Shown here: positions 9,385 to 18,530 of the stretch, piece by piece
Numbering within the stretch: position 1 is the first letter of the stretch
How the letters are laid out: each line of letters starts with the position of its first letter
Source of the DNA: an uncultured Ruminococcus sp.
Lineage (GTDB): Bacteria; Bacillota; Clostridia; Oscillospirales; Ruminococcaceae
Assembly (NCBI GenBank): GCA_947177755.1
Contig: CAMWVV010000002.1
Span: forward strand, 1 to 49,822
Length of the DNA stretch: 49,822 nt
Direction: 5' to 3'
Translations under genes and position numbers: made by a program
The notes under the pieces: generated by a model
What the model was told of the DNA's origin: nothing
Seen by the model: the letters and a program-made list of their open reading frames with translations, nothing else
Databases searched by the model: none

Positions 9385-9885
9385 TTAGCCTAAAATTTCC
9401 TTAACAGTCTTGCCTCTCTTTGCAGCAACTTCCTTAGCAGAAGTGCATGATGTAAGACCGTTAATTGTAGCTCTTACAACGTTGCAGGGGTTATTTGAAC
9501 GAAGTGACTTTGTTCTGATATCCTTGATACCTGCAACCTCGATTACAGCACGGACAGGACCGCCTGCGATAACACCAGTACCAGGTGCTGCGGGCTTCAT
9601 GAGAACTCTGCCTGCACCGAATGCACCGACGATTTCGTGAGGAATTGTAGTTCCCTTAAGCGGAATCTTGACAAGGTTCTTCTTTGCGTCCTCGATACCC
9701 TTACGGATAGCGTCCGGAACTTCACCGGACTTACCGAGACCGAAACCTACAGTACCGTTGCCGTCGCCGACTACAACGAGTGCGGAGAACTTCATGATAC
9801 GTCCGCCCTTAACAGTCTTTGATACACGGTTGATAGCAACAACCTTTTCAACGAGTTCAGGAGCCTGTGTTTCAATATTTGCCAT
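9385..9885 (-). CDS. rpsE: 30S ribosomal protein uS5
   Basis: uS5 lies at the mRNA entry tunnel and, with uS4, guards decoding accuracy and mRNA unwinding. The 166-residue protein shows the dsRBD-like N-terminal half ([40 protein letters not shown]). The C-terminal half has [20 protein letters not shown] and the [18 protein letters not shown] segment. It starts 15 bases after rplR. Confidence 0.98.
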   Translation of the reverse strand: MANIETQAPELVEKVVAINRVSKTVKGGRIMKFSALVVVGDGNGTVGFGLGKSGEVPDAIRKGIEDAKKNLVKIPLKGTTIPHEIVGAFGAGRVLMKPAAPGTGVIAGGPVRAVIEVAGIKDIRTKSLRSNNPCNVVRATINGLTSCTSAKEVAAKRGKTVKEILG

Positions 9886-9900
9886 TGTTTTACCTCCCTC

Positions 9901-10260
9901 TTAGAACTTTAATCCGTTTTCACGTGCGCCGTCAGCGAGTTCCTTGACACGTCCGTGATAAAGATAGCCGCCTCTGTCGAAAACAACTTCTGTAATACCC
10001 TTGTCAGCAGCATTCTTTGCAATCATTTCGCCGACCTTGCGAGCGCCTTCAACGTTTCCGCCGTTGCCCTCAAAAGCCTTATCCATGCTTGATGCGGAAG
10101 CAAGAGTAACGCCGTTTACATCGTCGATAATCTGAGCATAAATATGCTTTGATGAACGGAACACATTGAGACGGGGACGCTCGGGAGTACCAGAGATTTT
10201 TGCACGTACTCTGCGGTGTCTCTTTAATCTTGCCTTATTGCTGTCAAATTTCTTAATCAT
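9901..10260 (-). CDS. rplR: 50S ribosomal protein uL18
   Basis: uL18 binds 5S rRNA and helps place it in the central protuberance. The 119 residues include the basic N-terminus [20 protein letters not shown], the core [19 protein letters not shown] and [20 protein letters not shown] near the end. It is the usual gene between rplF and rpsE. Confidence 0.98.
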   Translation of the reverse strand: MIKKFDSNKARLKRHRRVRAKISGTPERPRLNVFRSSKHIYAQIIDDVNGVTLASASSMDKAFEGNGGNVEGARKVGEMIAKNAADKGITEVVFDRGGYLYHGRVKELADGARENGLKF

Positions 10261-10279
10261 AGCAATCTGCTCCTTTTAA

Positions 10280-10825
10280 TTACTTCTTGCCCTTACCGGA
10301 CTTACCTTCCTTGCGGATGATACGTTCTCCGGCATATCTTATACCCTTGCCCTTGTACGGCTCAGGCGGACGCTTTTCACGTATTTCAGCTGCAAACTGA
10401 CCTACAGCCTGCTTGTCGATACCGCTTACTACTATTCTGTTGGGCTGAGGAACATCAAGCTTTATAGCGTCTGTTTCCTCAATAACAACGGGATGTGAGA
10501 AACCAAGGCTGAGAGTAACTTTAGTACCCTGCTTGGCTGCACGGTAGCCGACACCCTCGATTTCGAGAGTCTTTGAATATCCGTTTGTAACACCCTCAAC
10601 CATGTTGGCAATGAGAGTTCTTGTAAGACCGTGAAGTGAACGATGCTTCTTGTCATCGCTGGGTCTTGTAACGTTTATCACACCTTCAGCAACCTCGATA
10701 CCGAGTTCTGTGCTGAACTGTCTTGTAAGTTCGCCCTTGGGTCCCTTTACAGTGATAAGGTTGTTTTCGTTCTTAACCTCTACACCTGCGGGAACTGTAA
10801 CGGGCATTCTGCCGATTCTTGACAT
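10280..10825 (-). CDS. rplF: 50S ribosomal protein uL6
   Basis: uL6 lies near the sarcin-ricin loop and the GTPase centre. I start it at the ATG at 10825 ([17 protein letters not shown]), because AAGGAGG lies just upstream; the frame is open further back into rpsH, but that extension is not uL6-like. The protein has 181 residues in two similar domains, with [19 protein letters not shown] and the C-terminal [17 protein letters not shown] signature. It follows rpsH. Confidence 0.98.
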   Translation of the reverse strand: MSRIGRMPVTVPAGVEVKNENNLITVKGPKGELTRQFSTELGIEVAEGVINVTRPSDDKKHRSLHGLTRTLIANMVEGVTNGYSKTLEIEGVGYRAAKQGTKVTLSLGFSHPVVIEETDAIKLDVPQPNRIVVSGIDKQAVGQFAAEIREKRPPEPYKGKGIRYAGERIIRKEGKSGKGKK

Positions 10826-10838
10826 TATGAGTTCCTCC

Positions 10839-11237
10839 TTACCAGATGTATGCGAGAACTTCGCCGCCGACATTAAGCTCTCTTGCCTTCTTGTCGGTAA
10901 CAATTCCCTTTGAAGTTGAAACGATTGCTATGCCCAGACCCTTTCTTACCTTGGGCATATCTGCACAGCTTGAGTAGATACGCAGACCGGGCTTTGAAAC
11001 TCTTCTGAGTCCTGTTATAACTGGTGACTTGTTGTCGCCGTATTTGAGCGTGATTCTGATAACACCCTGCTTACCGTCCTCAATAAGCTTGAAGTCCTTC
11101 ACATAGCCCTCGTCAACGAGAATCTGTGTGATGTCCTTCTTTACTCTTGAAGCGGGAACGTCAACTGTGGCGTGCTTTGCAGTATTCGCATTGCGAATTC
11201 TTGTTAAAAGATCTGCTATTGTATCAGTGATTTGCAT
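10839..11237 (-). CDS. rpsH: 30S ribosomal protein uS8
   Basis: uS8 binds 16S helix 21 early in assembly; in E. coli it also represses the spc operon. The 132-residue protein begins [20 protein letters not shown] and contains [20 protein letters not shown]. It ends with the family signature [20 protein letters not shown] followed by [13 protein letters not shown]. It is located between rpsN and rplF. Confidence 0.98.
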   Translation of the reverse strand: MQITDTIADLLTRIRNANTAKHATVDVPASRVKKDITQILVDEGYVKDFKLIEDGKQGVIRITLKYGDNKSPVITGLRRVSKPGLRIYSSCADMPKVRKGLGIAIVSTSKGIVTDKKARELNVGGEVLAYIW

Positions 11238-11261
11238 GCCGAATGACCTCCTTATTGTATT

Positions 11262-11447
11262 TTACCAGCTTGCCTTTTTAACACCAGGTATCTGACCGTC
11301 GTGAGCAAGTTCTCTGAAGCAGATACGGCAGATGCCGAACTTTCTGAGATATGCGTGCGGTCTGCCACAAATCTTGCATCTGTTATATGCTCTTGTGGAA
11401 TACTTGGGAGTTCTCTGCTGCTTGTTAATCATTGCCTTCTTAGCCAT
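11262..11447 (-). CDS. rpsN: 30S ribosomal protein uS14, zinc type
   Basis: This is the short, zinc-binding form of uS14 (type Z, 61 residues). Cys24, Cys27, Cys40 and Cys43 ([20 protein letters not shown]) bind zinc. The start at 11447 ([14 protein letters not shown]) is chosen because GGGAGG lies upstream; an earlier in-frame start at 11516 would overlap rplE. The protein sits in the 30S head. Its place after rplE is standard. Confidence 0.97.
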   Translation of the reverse strand: MAKKAMINKQQRTPKYSTRAYNRCKICGRPHAYLRKFGICRICFRELAHDGQIPGVKKASW

Positions 11448-11463
11448 TTCAAAACCTCCCTGA

Positions 11464-12003
11464 TTACTTGATGAACGGAGCGCCCAGAAGTGACAGGAGC
11501 TCTTTAGCCTCTTCATCAGTATTAGCTGTTGTGATGAAGTTGATATCCATACCTCTTACCTTATCGATTTTATCATATTCGATTTCAGGGAAGATGAGCT
11601 GTTCCTTGATACCTGTTGAGTAGTTGCCCTTGCCGTCGAAGGAATTTCCGTTGATGCCTCTGAAGTCACGAACACGGGGGAAAGCAACATTGAAGAGCTT
11701 ATCCACAAATTCATACATCTTTTCACCACGGAGTGTAACCTTAACGCCTATCGGCATTCCCTCACGAAGTTTGAAGTTAGCTACAGACTTCTTGGCTCTG
11801 CATACTACAGGCTTCTGACCTGTGATAGCAGCAAGGTCAGTCATGATAGCGTCGATAACCTTAGCGTTGTCCTTTGCCTCACCTGCACCGACATTGATAA
11901 CAACCTTGTCGAGCTTCGGAATCTGCATAACGCTCTTGTAGCCGAACTTCTTCATGAGTGCAGGAGCAACGTCGCTAACGTATTTTTCTTTTAATCTTGC
12001 CAT
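11464..12003 (-). CDS. rplE: 50S ribosomal protein uL5
   Basis: uL5 is a 5S rRNA-binding protein of the central protuberance; it contacts the 30S head and P-site tRNA. The 179 residues begin [20 protein letters not shown]. They carry [47 protein letters not shown] and the C-terminal [18 protein letters not shown]. It lies between rplX and rpsN. Confidence 0.98.
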   Translation of the reverse strand: MARLKEKYVSDVAPALMKKFGYKSVMQIPKLDKVVINVGAGEAKDNAKVIDAIMTDLAAITGQKPVVCRAKKSVANFKLREGMPIGVKVTLRGEKMYEFVDKLFNVAFPRVRDFRGINGNSFDGKGNYSTGIKEQLIFPEIEYDKIDKVRGMDINFITTANTDEEAKELLSLLGAPFIK

Positions 12004-12021
12004 TGTCGTTTCTCCTTTATA

Positions 12022-12363
12022 TTATTCAAAAGACTTACCGCACTTCTTGCAAGCACGGAACTTCTTGCCGTCCTCAATAACGTGACCTACTCTTGTAGGC
12101 TTGTTGCACTTGGGACAAACGAGCTGAACCTTTGAAGCATAAACGGGAGCTTCTGTTCTTACGATTCCGCCCTTTTCGCCCATTCTTGTAGGCTTTACGT
12201 GCTTGGTAATCATGTTGATACCCTCAACGATTACCTTGTCTTCCTTGGGGCTTACCTCAAGAACCTTGCCGGTCTTTCTGTCGCCCTTGCTGTCGTACTT
12301 ATCCTCGTACTTACCGGTGAGAAGGATAACAGTGTCACCGGTTTTAACGTGTACTTTGCTCAT
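12022..12363 (-). CDS. rplX: 50S ribosomal protein uL24
   Basis: uL24 initiates 50S assembly and lies at the tunnel exit. The 113-residue protein opens with a KOW motif, VKTGDTVILLTGKYEDK, and has VIVEGINMITKHVKPT. The C-terminal part has four cysteines (Cys83, Cys86, Cys105, Cys108) in CPKC...CKKC, a likely zinc ribbon found in many Clostridia. It follows rplN. Confidence 0.97.
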   Translation of the reverse strand: MSKVHVKTGDTVILLTGKYEDKYDSKGDRKTGKVLEVSPKEDKVIVEGINMITKHVKPTRMGEKGGIVRTEAPVYASKVQLVCPKCNKPTRVGHVIEDGKKFRACKKCGKSFE

Positions 12364-12381
12364 AATCGAATGACACCTCCA

Positions 12382-12750
12382 TTAAAGAACTTCCGGAGCA
12401 AGGCTGAGAATCTTTGTATATTCCTTTTCACGCAGTTCCTTGGCAACTGGTCCAAAGATACGTGTGCCTTTCGGGTTCTTGTCTTCCTTGATAATAACAG
12501 CAGCGTTCTCATCGAAACGGATATAAGTACCGTCTTCTCTTCTGAGACCCTTTGCTGAACGAACGATAACTGCCTTTACAACATCGCCCTTCTTTACAAC
12601 GCCTCCGGGTGTTGCTTTCTTAACGGAAGCAACTACTACATCGCCGATATTTGCATATCTTCTGCGTGTACCTCCCAGAACTCTGATACACATAAGTTCC
12701 TTAGCACCTGTGTTATCAGCGACTTTAAGATAAGTCTGCATCTGTATCAC
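12382..12750 (-). CDS. rplN: 50S ribosomal protein uL14
   Basis: uL14 makes bridge B5/B8 with the 30S and is the docking site of the silencing factor RsfS. The 122 residues begin [58 protein letters not shown] and the C-terminal [18 protein letters not shown] are typical. It is located between rpsQ and rplX. Confidence 0.98.
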   Translation of the reverse strand: MIQMQTYLKVADNTGAKELMCIRVLGGTRRRYANIGDVVVASVKKATPGGVVKKGDVVKAVIVRSAKGLRREDGTYIRFDENAAVIIKEDKNPKGTRIFGPVAKELREKEYTKILSLAPEVL

Positions 12751-12790
12751 AGCGAGTTCCTCCTTTCAAGCTTAAAAGCTTCTATAAAAA

Positions 12791-13051
12791 TTACTTAGCC
12801 TTTTCAATGATAGTTGTAACACGCCATCTCTTGTCCTTGGAAAGCGGACGTGTTTCCATAACTTCAACACGGTCGCCTATTCTGCACTCATTGTTTTCAT
12901 CGTGAGCCTTGAGCTTGACGGTACGCTTAATGATTTTCTTATAAAGCGGGTGTTTAACGTTATCAACGATAGCAACTACAACGGTTTTATCCATCTTATC
13001 GCTTACAACCTTACCTACTCTTGTTTTTCTAAGGTTTCTCTCAGCAGACAT
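12791..13051 (-). CDS. rpsQ: 30S ribosomal protein uS17
   Basis: uS17 is an early-binding OB-fold protein of the 30S body. The 86-residue protein shows [39 protein letters not shown], and the signature [20 protein letters not shown]. It starts 19 bases after rpmC. Confidence 0.98.
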   Translation of the reverse strand: MSAERNLRKTRVGKVVSDKMDKTVVVAIVDNVKHPLYKKIIKRTVKLKAHDENNECRIGDRVEVMETRPLSKDKRWRVTTIIEKAK

Positions 13052-13070
13052 TAGCTAAATCCTCCCTTTC

Positions 13071-13271
13071 TTACTGCTCTGCATTAAGTTCTGCTGCACG
13101 CAGAACCGTCTTAACACGGGCAATATCCTTCTTTACAGCCTTTAAACGTGCTGTATTGTCAAGCTGGTTGATTGCAAGCTGAAAGCGGAGCGCAAAAAGC
13201 TCTTCCTTTAAGCTTGTAAGTTTTTCGTTCAGCTCATCAACAGACATTTCTCTGATTTCTGATGCCTTCAT
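13071..13271 (-). CDS. rpmC: 50S ribosomal protein uL29
   Basis: uL29 is a two-helix protein at the tunnel exit that helps bind trigger factor and SRP. The 66 residues begin [20 protein letters not shown], followed by [20 protein letters not shown] and [17 protein letters not shown]. Its start codon overlaps the rplP stop (TAATG), so the two are translationally coupled. Confidence 0.97.
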   Translation of the reverse strand: MKASEIREMSVDELNEKLTSLKEELFALRFQLAINQLDNTARLKAVKKDIARVKTVLRAAELNAEQ

Positions 13272-13696
13272 TACTGCTCCACCTCCTGCTCTGCTTTAGT
13301 AACGAACTTGCACTTAATGGGAAGCTTATGCATAGCGAGACGCATAGCTTCTCTTGCGGTTTCCTCCGGAACTCCCTTGATTTCAAAGAGAACTCTGCCT
13401 GGCTTGACTACTGCAACCCAGTATTCAGGTGAACCTTTACCTGAACCCATTCGGGTTTCAGCAGGCTTTTCTGTGATTGGCTTGTCAGGGAATATCTTAA
13501 TCCATACCTGACCGCCTCTCTTTATATAACGTGTCATAGCGATACGGGCAGACTCAATCTGATTGGAAGTAATCCAAGCAGGTTCAAGTGCCTGAAGACC
13601 GAAATCACCATAAGTCACCTTGTTGCCTCTGTATGCCTTACCCTTTAAACGTCCTCTGTGGACTCTGCGGTATTTAACTCTTTTTGGAAGCAGCAT
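13271..13696 (-). CDS. rplP: 50S ribosomal protein uL16
   Basis: uL16 shapes the A-site and peptidyl-transferase region. The 141 residues begin [20 protein letters not shown]. They include [40 protein letters not shown] and [19 protein letters not shown]. The stop overlaps the rpmC start, and the ATG overlaps the rpsC stop by one base. Confidence 0.98.
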   Translation of the reverse strand: MLLPKRVKYRRVHRGRLKGKAYRGNKVTYGDFGLQALEPAWITSNQIESARIAMTRYIKRGGQVWIKIFPDKPITEKPAETRMGSGKGSPEYWVAVVKPGRVLFEIKGVPEETAREAMRLAMHKLPIKCKFVTKAEQEVEQ

Positions 13697-14481
13697 TACT
13701 GGTTACCTCCTTCTCTTCTTGAATCACGGTTGAAATTTCTTCCGCCACGTCTGTTGCCGTCACGTCTGTCATCACGGCGACGACGGTCATTGTTTCTGGA
13801 ATCGTTCTTTCTTTCAACCTTTTCTCTCTTTTCGGCAGCCTTAGCAGCATCGCCCTTGAGAACTTCGCCCTTGTAAATCCATACCTTTACACCGAGCTTA
13901 CCATAGGTTGTATCAGCTTCAGCAAAACCGTAATCAATGTCAGCACGGATTGTCTGGAGCGGAATAGTACCCTCGTGGTAGCTTTCACTTCTTGCGATTT
14001 CAGCTCCGGCAAGTCTGCCCGATACCTTAACCTTGATACCCTTTGCACCAAGACGCATTGTTCTGCCGATTGACTGCTTCATAGCTCTTCTGAAAGATAC
14101 TCTGTTTTCAAGGTCGAGAGCAATCTTTTCAGCAACGAGCTGAGCGTCCATGTCAGGCTGCTTTACTTCCACGATGTTGATAAACACCTGTTTATTCATC
14201 ATCTTTTCAAGCTGAGCTCTGAGCTTTTCGATTTCTGCACCGCCTCTGCCGATAACAATACCTGGCTTAGCACAGTGAATGTGGATTCTTACCTTGTCGG
14301 CGAAACGCTCGATTTCGATTCTGGGAACACCAGCAGCATATAAATTCTTCTTAATGAAGTTACGAACGTTGTAGTCTTCAACGAGGTTACAGCCGAACTC
14401 TGCCTTATTGGCATACCAGCGAGAATCCCAATCTTTAATAACGCCGACACGAAGACCGTGCGGATTAACCTTCTGTCCCAT
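13696..14481 (-). CDS. rpsC: 30S ribosomal protein uS3 with a long Arg/Asp/Gly tail
   Basis: uS3 lies on the 30S head at the mRNA entry and takes part in mRNA unwinding. The first 215 residues or so are standard: [20 protein letters not shown], the KH domain with [20 protein letters not shown], and the C-terminal [18 protein letters not shown]. After [10 protein letters not shown] comes an unusual low-complexity tail of about 45 residues, rich in Arg, Asp, Asn and Gly (for example [18 protein letters not shown]). Total length is 261 residues against about 220 in E. coli. The tail is probably disordered and RNA-interacting. Confidence 0.97.
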   Translation of the reverse strand: MGQKVNPHGLRVGVIKDWDSRWYANKAEFGCNLVEDYNVRNFIKKNLYAAGVPRIEIERFADKVRIHIHCAKPGIVIGRGGAEIEKLRAQLEKMMNKQVFINIVEVKQPDMDAQLVAEKIALDLENRVSFRRAMKQSIGRTMRLGAKGIKVKVSGRLAGAEIARSESYHEGTIPLQTIRADIDYGFAEADTTYGKLGVKVWIYKGEVLKGDAAKAAEKREKVERKNDSRNNDRRRRDDRRDGNRRGGRNFNRDSRREGGNQ

Positions 14482-14500
14482 TAATCAGACCTCCTTGGGA

Positions 14501-14836
14501 TTATTCTTTTTCTTTAAGAACAACTGTGATGTGTGATGTTCTCTTTAAAATTCTGTATGCTCTGCCCTGTGCTCTCGGCATGATTCTCTTCATTACAGGG
14601 CCGGGTGTTACGAAACACTCGGATACAACGAGATTATCTCTGTCCATGCTGAAATTGTTTTCAGCATTTGCCTGAGCGGACTTTACAAGCTTTGCAACGA
14701 TAGGACTTGCAGCTTTCGGAGTCAAATCCAAAGTAGCCAAAGCGATGTCAACAGGCTTGTTTCTGATAAGGTCCAGAACAATCTGTACTTTTCTGGGTGA
14801 TATGCGAGCATTTCTTAAATAAGCTCTTGCCTCCAT
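14501..14836 (-). CDS. rplV: 50S ribosomal protein uL22
   Basis: uL22 lines the nascent-peptide tunnel with a beta hairpin. The 111 residues begin [20 protein letters not shown], continue with [20 protein letters not shown] and [20 protein letters not shown]. The hairpin signature [20 protein letters not shown] follows. It is located between rpsS and rpsC. Confidence 0.98.
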   Translation of the reverse strand: MEARAYLRNARISPRKVQIVLDLIRNKPVDIALATLDLTPKAASPIVAKLVKSAQANAENNFSMDRDNLVVSECFVTPGPVMKRIMPRAQGRAYRILKRTSHITVVLKEKE

Positions 14837-14856
14837 TTGACAACTCCTCCTTCCGC

Positions 14857-15141
14857 TTATTTCTTACCGTTGTTTGATGTTTTTGAACCGGCATGACCCT
14901 TGTAGGTTCTTGTAGGTGCAAACTCGCCGAGTTTGTGACCAACCATATCTTCTGTTACATATACCGGAACGTGCTTGCGTCCGTCATGAACAGCAAATGT
15001 GTGACCTACGAAGTCAGGGAAAATTGTTGAAGAACGGCTCCAAGTCTTGAGAACCTTCTTTTCTCCTGCCTCGTTCATAGCGACAACCCTCTTCAGAAGA
15101 ACGTCCTGCACATAAGGGCCTTTTTTAATGCTTCTACTCAT
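14857..15141 (-). CDS. rpsS: 30S ribosomal protein uS19
   Basis: uS19 lies in the 30S head with uS13. The 94-residue protein begins [20 protein letters not shown], continues with [20 protein letters not shown] and ends with the signature [20 protein letters not shown]. Position and length are standard. Confidence 0.98.
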   Translation of the reverse strand: MSRSIKKGPYVQDVLLKRVVAMNEAGEKKVLKTWSRSSTIFPDFVGHTFAVHDGRKHVPVYVTEDMVGHKLGEFAPTRTYKGHAGSKTSNNGKK

Positions 15142-15162
15142 TAATCAGTTCCTCCTTTCAGA

Positions 15163-15996
15163 TTACTTGCCGTTACGACGTTTTACGATGAACTTGTCAG
15201 TTCTGTTATGAGTTTTACGTGTCTTGTAACCAAGAGCGGGCTTGCCCCAAGGTGTTACAGGTCCCGGACGACCAACAGGTGATTTACCTTCACCACCGCC
15301 GTGCGGGTGGTCACACGGGTTCATTACAGAACCTCTTACAGTAGGTCTCCAGCCCATGTTACGAACTCTACCAGCCTTACCGTAATTTACGTTTTCGTGG
15401 TCGATGTTTGAAACCTGACCAACAGCTGCCTTACAGCCAATCGGAACTTTTCTCATCTCGCCCGAAGGAAGTCTGATAAGAGCATATGCACCTTCCTTAC
15501 CCATAAGCTGTGCCTGATTTCCTGCACTTCTTACAAGCTGTGCGCCCTTTCCAGGATAAAGTTCAATAGCATGAATAAATGTACCAACAGGAATATCTTC
15601 AAGCTTGAGAGCGTTGCCGGGCTTGATGTCTGCTTCCGGACCTGATTCAATCTTGTCTCCAACTTTAAGACCGTTCGGAGCAAGAATATATCTCTTTTCG
15701 CCGTCCTCGTACTGAACGAGAGCGATAAAAGCACTTCTGTTGGGGTCATATTCGAGTGTAAGAACTGTAGCAACTACATTGTCCTTATCACGCTTGAAAT
15801 CAATAACACGATATTTTCTTCTGTTACCGCCGCCTCTGTGGCGAACTGTAATTCTGCCGTAGCTGTTTCTTCCCGACTTCTTCTTCATAGGTTCGAGAAG
15901 GCTCTTCTCCGGCTCAACCTTTGACAGAACCGAATAGTCAGTAACAGTCATCTGACGTCTTGACGGTGTCGTAGGCTTGTAGCTTTTAATAGCCAT
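15163..15996 (-). CDS. rplB: 50S ribosomal protein uL2
   Basis: uL2 is the largest conserved 50S protein and is needed for subunit joining and peptidyl-transferase activity. The 277 residues include [20 protein letters not shown] and [20 protein letters not shown]. The catalytic-region signature [20 protein letters not shown] contains the conserved histidine. A gap of 76 bases before rplW, larger than elsewhere in the cluster, separates it from its upstream neighbour. Confidence 0.98.
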   Translation of the reverse strand: MAIKSYKPTTPSRRQMTVTDYSVLSKVEPEKSLLEPMKKKSGRNSYGRITVRHRGGGNRRKYRVIDFKRDKDNVVATVLTLEYDPNRSAFIALVQYEDGEKRYILAPNGLKVGDKIESGPEADIKPGNALKLEDIPVGTFIHAIELYPGKGAQLVRSAGNQAQLMGKEGAYALIRLPSGEMRKVPIGCKAAVGQVSNIDHENVNYGKAGRVRNMGWRPTVRGSVMNPCDHPHGGGEGKSPVGRPGPVTPWGKPALGYKTRKTHNRTDKFIVKRRNGK

Positions 15997-16072
15997 TTAT
16001 TTCACTCCTTAAAAAATGCGTTTTTTGCGGGAGCATTACTCCCATACCTGTTTAATTCAAATATTATTTAAA

Positions 16073-16366
16073 TTAAACCATACCCTCGAAGAATTCAATA
16101 GCCTTTGAATCTTCTGTAAGAGTAACGATAGCCTTTTTCCAGTCAGCAGTCTTTCCGTAAAATCTGCCTACTCTCTTCATCTTGCCGTTGCAGTTAAGTG
16201 TGTTTACCTTAGCAACCTTGACACCGAAAAGAACTTCAACAGCTTTCTTGATTTCAGACTTGTTAGCGTCCTTGGCTACCTTAAAGGTGTACTTTCCTTC
16301 CTGAAGATTGTCCATACTTCTTTCAGTGATAACAGGCTTCAGAATAATATCCTGTGGTGCTTTCAT
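16073..16366 (-). CDS. rplW: 50S ribosomal protein uL23
   Basis: uL23 at the tunnel exit is the main docking point for trigger factor and SRP. The 97 residues show [60 protein letters not shown]. The docking glutamate region is intact. Its start overlaps the rplD stop by one base. Confidence 0.98.
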   Translation of the reverse strand: MKAPQDIILKPVITERSMDNLQEGKYTFKVAKDANKSEIKKAVEVLFGVKVAKVNTLNCNGKMKRVGRFYGKTADWKKAIVTLTEDSKAIEFFEGMV

Positions 16367-16989
16367 TATGCGTACACCTCCTCGATTTTTCCAACGGCAT
16401 TCTTTACAACGATGAACTTGTCATAGTTGAGAATGTCATATACATTAAGAGTGTTTACAGCGGCTGTCTTTACGCCGGGAATGTTTGCTGCACTCTTGAC
16501 AACCTTTGCGTCAGCCTCTGCTGTAACGATAAGAGCTTTGCCCTCAACGCCGAGAGCCTTAAGCATTTCAACAACAGTCTTTGTCTTGTAGCTGTCAAGT
16601 GTAAGAGAATCAAGAACAATGAGATTATTGTCAAGAACCTTAGTAGAAAGTGCGGACTTCATAGCAAGTCTTTTTACTTTCTTGTTAAGTGAATAACTGT
16701 AATCTCTGGGCTTCGGTCCGAGTGCAACACCGCCGTGTGTCCACTGCGGAGCTCTTGTTGAACCCTGTCTTGCGTGACCTGTTCCCTTCTGTCTCCAGGG
16801 CTTTCTTCCGCCGCCGCTTACTTCTGTTCTTGTAAGAGTGGACTGTGTACCCTGTCTCTGATTTGCGAGGTAGTTAACAACCATAGCGTGCATAACAGCC
16901 TCATTTGGAGTAATTCCGAAAACATTGTCGTTAAGCTCTGTTTCGGAAACCTGCTTACCTGTCATATCAAATACTGAAATTGTTGACAT
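16366..16989 (-). CDS. rplD: 50S ribosomal protein uL4
   Basis: uL4 contacts the exit tunnel with an extended loop; in E. coli it also represses the S10 operon. The 207-residue protein has the loop [20 protein letters not shown] and [20 protein letters not shown]. The C-terminal domain includes [20 protein letters not shown]. Whether it regulates the leader described at 18060-18394 is unknown; L4-type control is best known from Gammaproteobacteria. Confidence 0.98.
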   Translation of the reverse strand: MSTISVFDMTGKQVSETELNDNVFGITPNEAVMHAMVVNYLANQRQGTQSTLTRTEVSGGGRKPWRQKGTGHARQGSTRAPQWTHGGVALGPKPRDYSYSLNKKVKRLAMKSALSTKVLDNNLIVLDSLTLDSYKTKTVVEMLKALGVEGKALIVTAEADAKVVKSAANIPGVKTAAVNTLNVYDILNYDKFIVVKNAVGKIEEVYA

Positions 16990-17006
16990 ATCTGTTTCCT
17001 CCTTCC

Positions 17007-17645
17007 TTAAGCCTTAACGCTGTCTACGATGTAAACAATACCGCCCTTCGGACCCGGAATTGCGCCCTTGATAGCGATAAGATTGTTTTCTGCGTCTATT
17101 TTAACTATTTCGAGATTCTGAACAGTAACCTGCTCTGCACCCATATGACCAGCCATGCCCTTGCCCTTGTAGATTCTTGACGGGGAAGAACAAGCACCCA
17201 TAGAACCTGCCTGTCTGTGAACAGGACCTGTACCGTGAGTTTCCTTAAGTCTGTGCTGGTTGTGACGCTTGATAGCACCTGCGAAACCTTTACCCTTGCT
17301 GATGCCGACAACGTCAACTGCTTCGCCTGCTGCGAAAGTATCAGCCTTAACGATGTCACCTACATTGAGAGCATCGCAGTCATCAAGTCTGAATTCCTTG
17401 AGAGTTTTTTTGCAGGCAACATCTGCCTTGTCAAAATGACCCTTCATAGGCTTGTTGACTCTCTGAACCTTAACGTCACCGTAGCCGAGCTGAAGTGCTG
17501 CATAGCCGTCGTTTTCAACTGTCTTCTTCTGAACGACAACACACGGACCAGCTTCCACTACTGTTACAGGAACAACTTTTCCTGCTTCGTCGAAAATCTG
17601 TGTCATACCGATTTTCTTACCGATAATGCCTTTCTGCATTTTCAT
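17007..17645 (-). CDS. rplC: 50S ribosomal protein uL3
   Basis: uL3 is an early 50S assembly protein that reaches the peptidyl-transferase centre. The 212 residues show [40 protein letters not shown], and the signature [20 protein letters not shown], then [20 protein letters not shown]. It follows rpsJ after a 99-base structured spacer. Confidence 0.98.
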   Translation of the reverse strand: MKMQKGIIGKKIGMTQIFDEAGKVVPVTVVEAGPCVVVQKKTVENDGYAALQLGYGDVKVQRVNKPMKGHFDKADVACKKTLKEFRLDDCDALNVGDIVKADTFAAGEAVDVVGISKGKGFAGAIKRHNQHRLKETHGTGPVHRQAGSMGACSSPSRIYKGKGMAGHMGAEQVTVQNLEIVKIDAENNLIAIKGAIPGPKGGIVYIVDSVKA

Positions 17646-17665
17646 TTCCTCCTGATAGGTTATTG

Positions 17666-17718
17666 GTTGAATAAATCAACTTGACCGGCGGATTACCGCC
17701 ATTCCGTTTCCCTAACGG
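17666..17718 (-). other. Three-hairpin spacer between rpsJ and rplC
   Basis: The 99-base gap between rpsJ and rplC holds three consecutive short hairpins. One is CCGTT/AACGG (17704-17708 with 17714-17718). The second is GGCGG/CCGCC with an ATTA loop (17687-17691 with 17696-17700). The third is GTTGA/TCAAC (17666-17670 with 17676-17680). No T run follows, so it is not a terminator. It may be a protein-binding or RNA-processing site; the function is not established. Confidence 0.5.
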
Positions 17719-17744
17719 TAAAATTTCAAGCGTAATGCAGTTAA

Positions 17745-18059
17745 TTACTTAACTTCCATAACAACGTCTACGCCTGCGGGGATTTCAAGCTTGTCAAGAG
17801 CAGCTGTAGTCTTTTCTGTAGGACGGATAACATCTACAAGTCTCTTGTGAGTTCTCATTTCAAACTGCTCACGGCTGTCCTTATATTTATGAACTGCACG
17901 GAGAATAGTAACAACTTCCTTATCGGTAGGGAGCGGGATAGGTCCTGAAACTCTTGCACCGCTTCTCTTAGCTGCTTCTACGATTTTAGCTGCTGCAATA
18001 TCAACAGTAGCGTGGTCATAGCCCTTAATCTTGAATCTGATTTTTTCGTTGACTGCCAT
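17745..18059 (-). CDS. rpsJ: 30S ribosomal protein uS10
   Basis: uS10 sits in the 30S head and also works as the NusE antitermination partner of NusB. The 104 residues begin [20 protein letters not shown], with [20 protein letters not shown] and [19 protein letters not shown]. It is the first gene of the ribosomal protein cluster, preceded by an AAGGAGG site and a long structured leader. Confidence 0.98.
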   Translation of the reverse strand: MAVNEKIRFKIKGYDHATVDIAAAKIVEAAKRSGARVSGPIPLPTDKEVVTILRAVHKYKDSREQFEMRTHKRLVDVIRPTEKTTAALDKLEIPAGVDVVMEVK

Positions 18060-18394
18060 TTATTTCGCCTCCTTGGATAAAATTACGGGGGCGGAGAAAC
18101 AACTCTCCATCTGGGACTTCACACGTCGCCGTGTGTTTCGCACGTCATCTGACAAAAAAACCGAAAAACAAACAATGTTTTCCGGTAATCAGGACGCACA
18201 AGCACAAAAAGAGTATAATAAAGCACATACGCAAGATGTGCATATTACAACCACAAACTGTGTTCAATATCCCAATCGCCCGGTTTCAAATCGGACATAC
18301 TCCACGGAAATTACCCGACATACCGTCGGCAACCTTCCGCTTCCTCGCATATCTTCTCGCAGTCAGTGTACATACTGTACACTCAACAGATACT
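18060..18394 (-). promoter_or_regulatory. Long structured leader of the S10 operon
   Basis: About 330 bases separate the predicted transcription start from rpsJ with no convincing gene. On the sense strand there are several hairpins: AGTGTAC/GTACACT near the 5' end, CCGAC/GTCGG, GCACAT/ATGTGC, then the intrinsic terminator, then CACACG/CGTGTG (18120-18135) and GGAGA/TCTCC just before the ribosome binding site. A short stretch, GGTAAT (18310-18315), could pair with ATTACC at the base of the terminator (18184-18189) as a weak antiterminator. This is an inference from pairing by eye. Confidence 0.6.
18153..18186 (-). terminator. Intrinsic terminator in the S10 operon leader (candidate attenuator)
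   Basis: On the minus strand an 11-bp stem with a 5-base loop (18160-18186; 5' arm ACCGGAAAACA, 3' arm TGTTTTTCGGT, one G-T pair) is followed directly by T residues (18154-18160 read as A on the plus strand). It lies about 200 bases downstream of the predicted promoter and about 95 bases before rpsJ, in the same direction. The acyltransferase gene upstream has its own terminator, so this one most likely acts on the S10 transcript itself. Confidence 0.8.
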
Positions 18395-18423
18395 ATTCTA
18401 TCATATTTTTTCAGATAATGCAA
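18395..18423 (-). promoter_or_regulatory. Promoter of the S10-spc-alpha operon
   Basis: On the minus strand a TTGCAT -35 box (18418-18423), 17-bp spacer and TAGAAT -10 box (18395-18400) preceded by an extended TGA element form a good sigma-A promoter. It lies between the acyltransferase terminator and rpsJ, and no other promoter of this quality is visible in the leader. Confidence 0.75.
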
Positions 18424-18485
18424 CTATTTACAGAAAAAAATCAGGTAAATTTTCAATGAATAAAAAATAATATTTAATTATTATA

Positions 18486-18518
18486 AATAAAAAATACAGG
18501 TACATATGATGTACCTGT
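18486..18518 (-). terminator. Terminator of the acyltransferase gene
   Basis: A perfect 10-bp stem (18496-18505 with 18509-18518, arm ACAGGTACAT) is followed on the minus strand by ATTTTTTATTT. It begins 13 bases after the acyltransferase stop codon and just before the S10 promoter. Confidence 0.88.
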
Positions 18519-18530
18519 AAAAGAGAACAG

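Noticed and set aside
16020-16072. Hairpins GGGAG/CTCCC and an A6/T6 pair between rplW and rplB as a terminator
   Set aside because: The stable stem is short and is not followed directly by T residues; the T run belongs to a weak A-T stem next to the rplB ribosome binding site. Termination here would silence most of the ribosomal cluster.
18031-18459. A 142-codon plus-strand open frame opposite the S10 leader
   Set aside because: It begins inside rpsJ on the other strand, has no ribosome binding site, and its sequence is explained by the leader hairpins and promoter on the minus strand.
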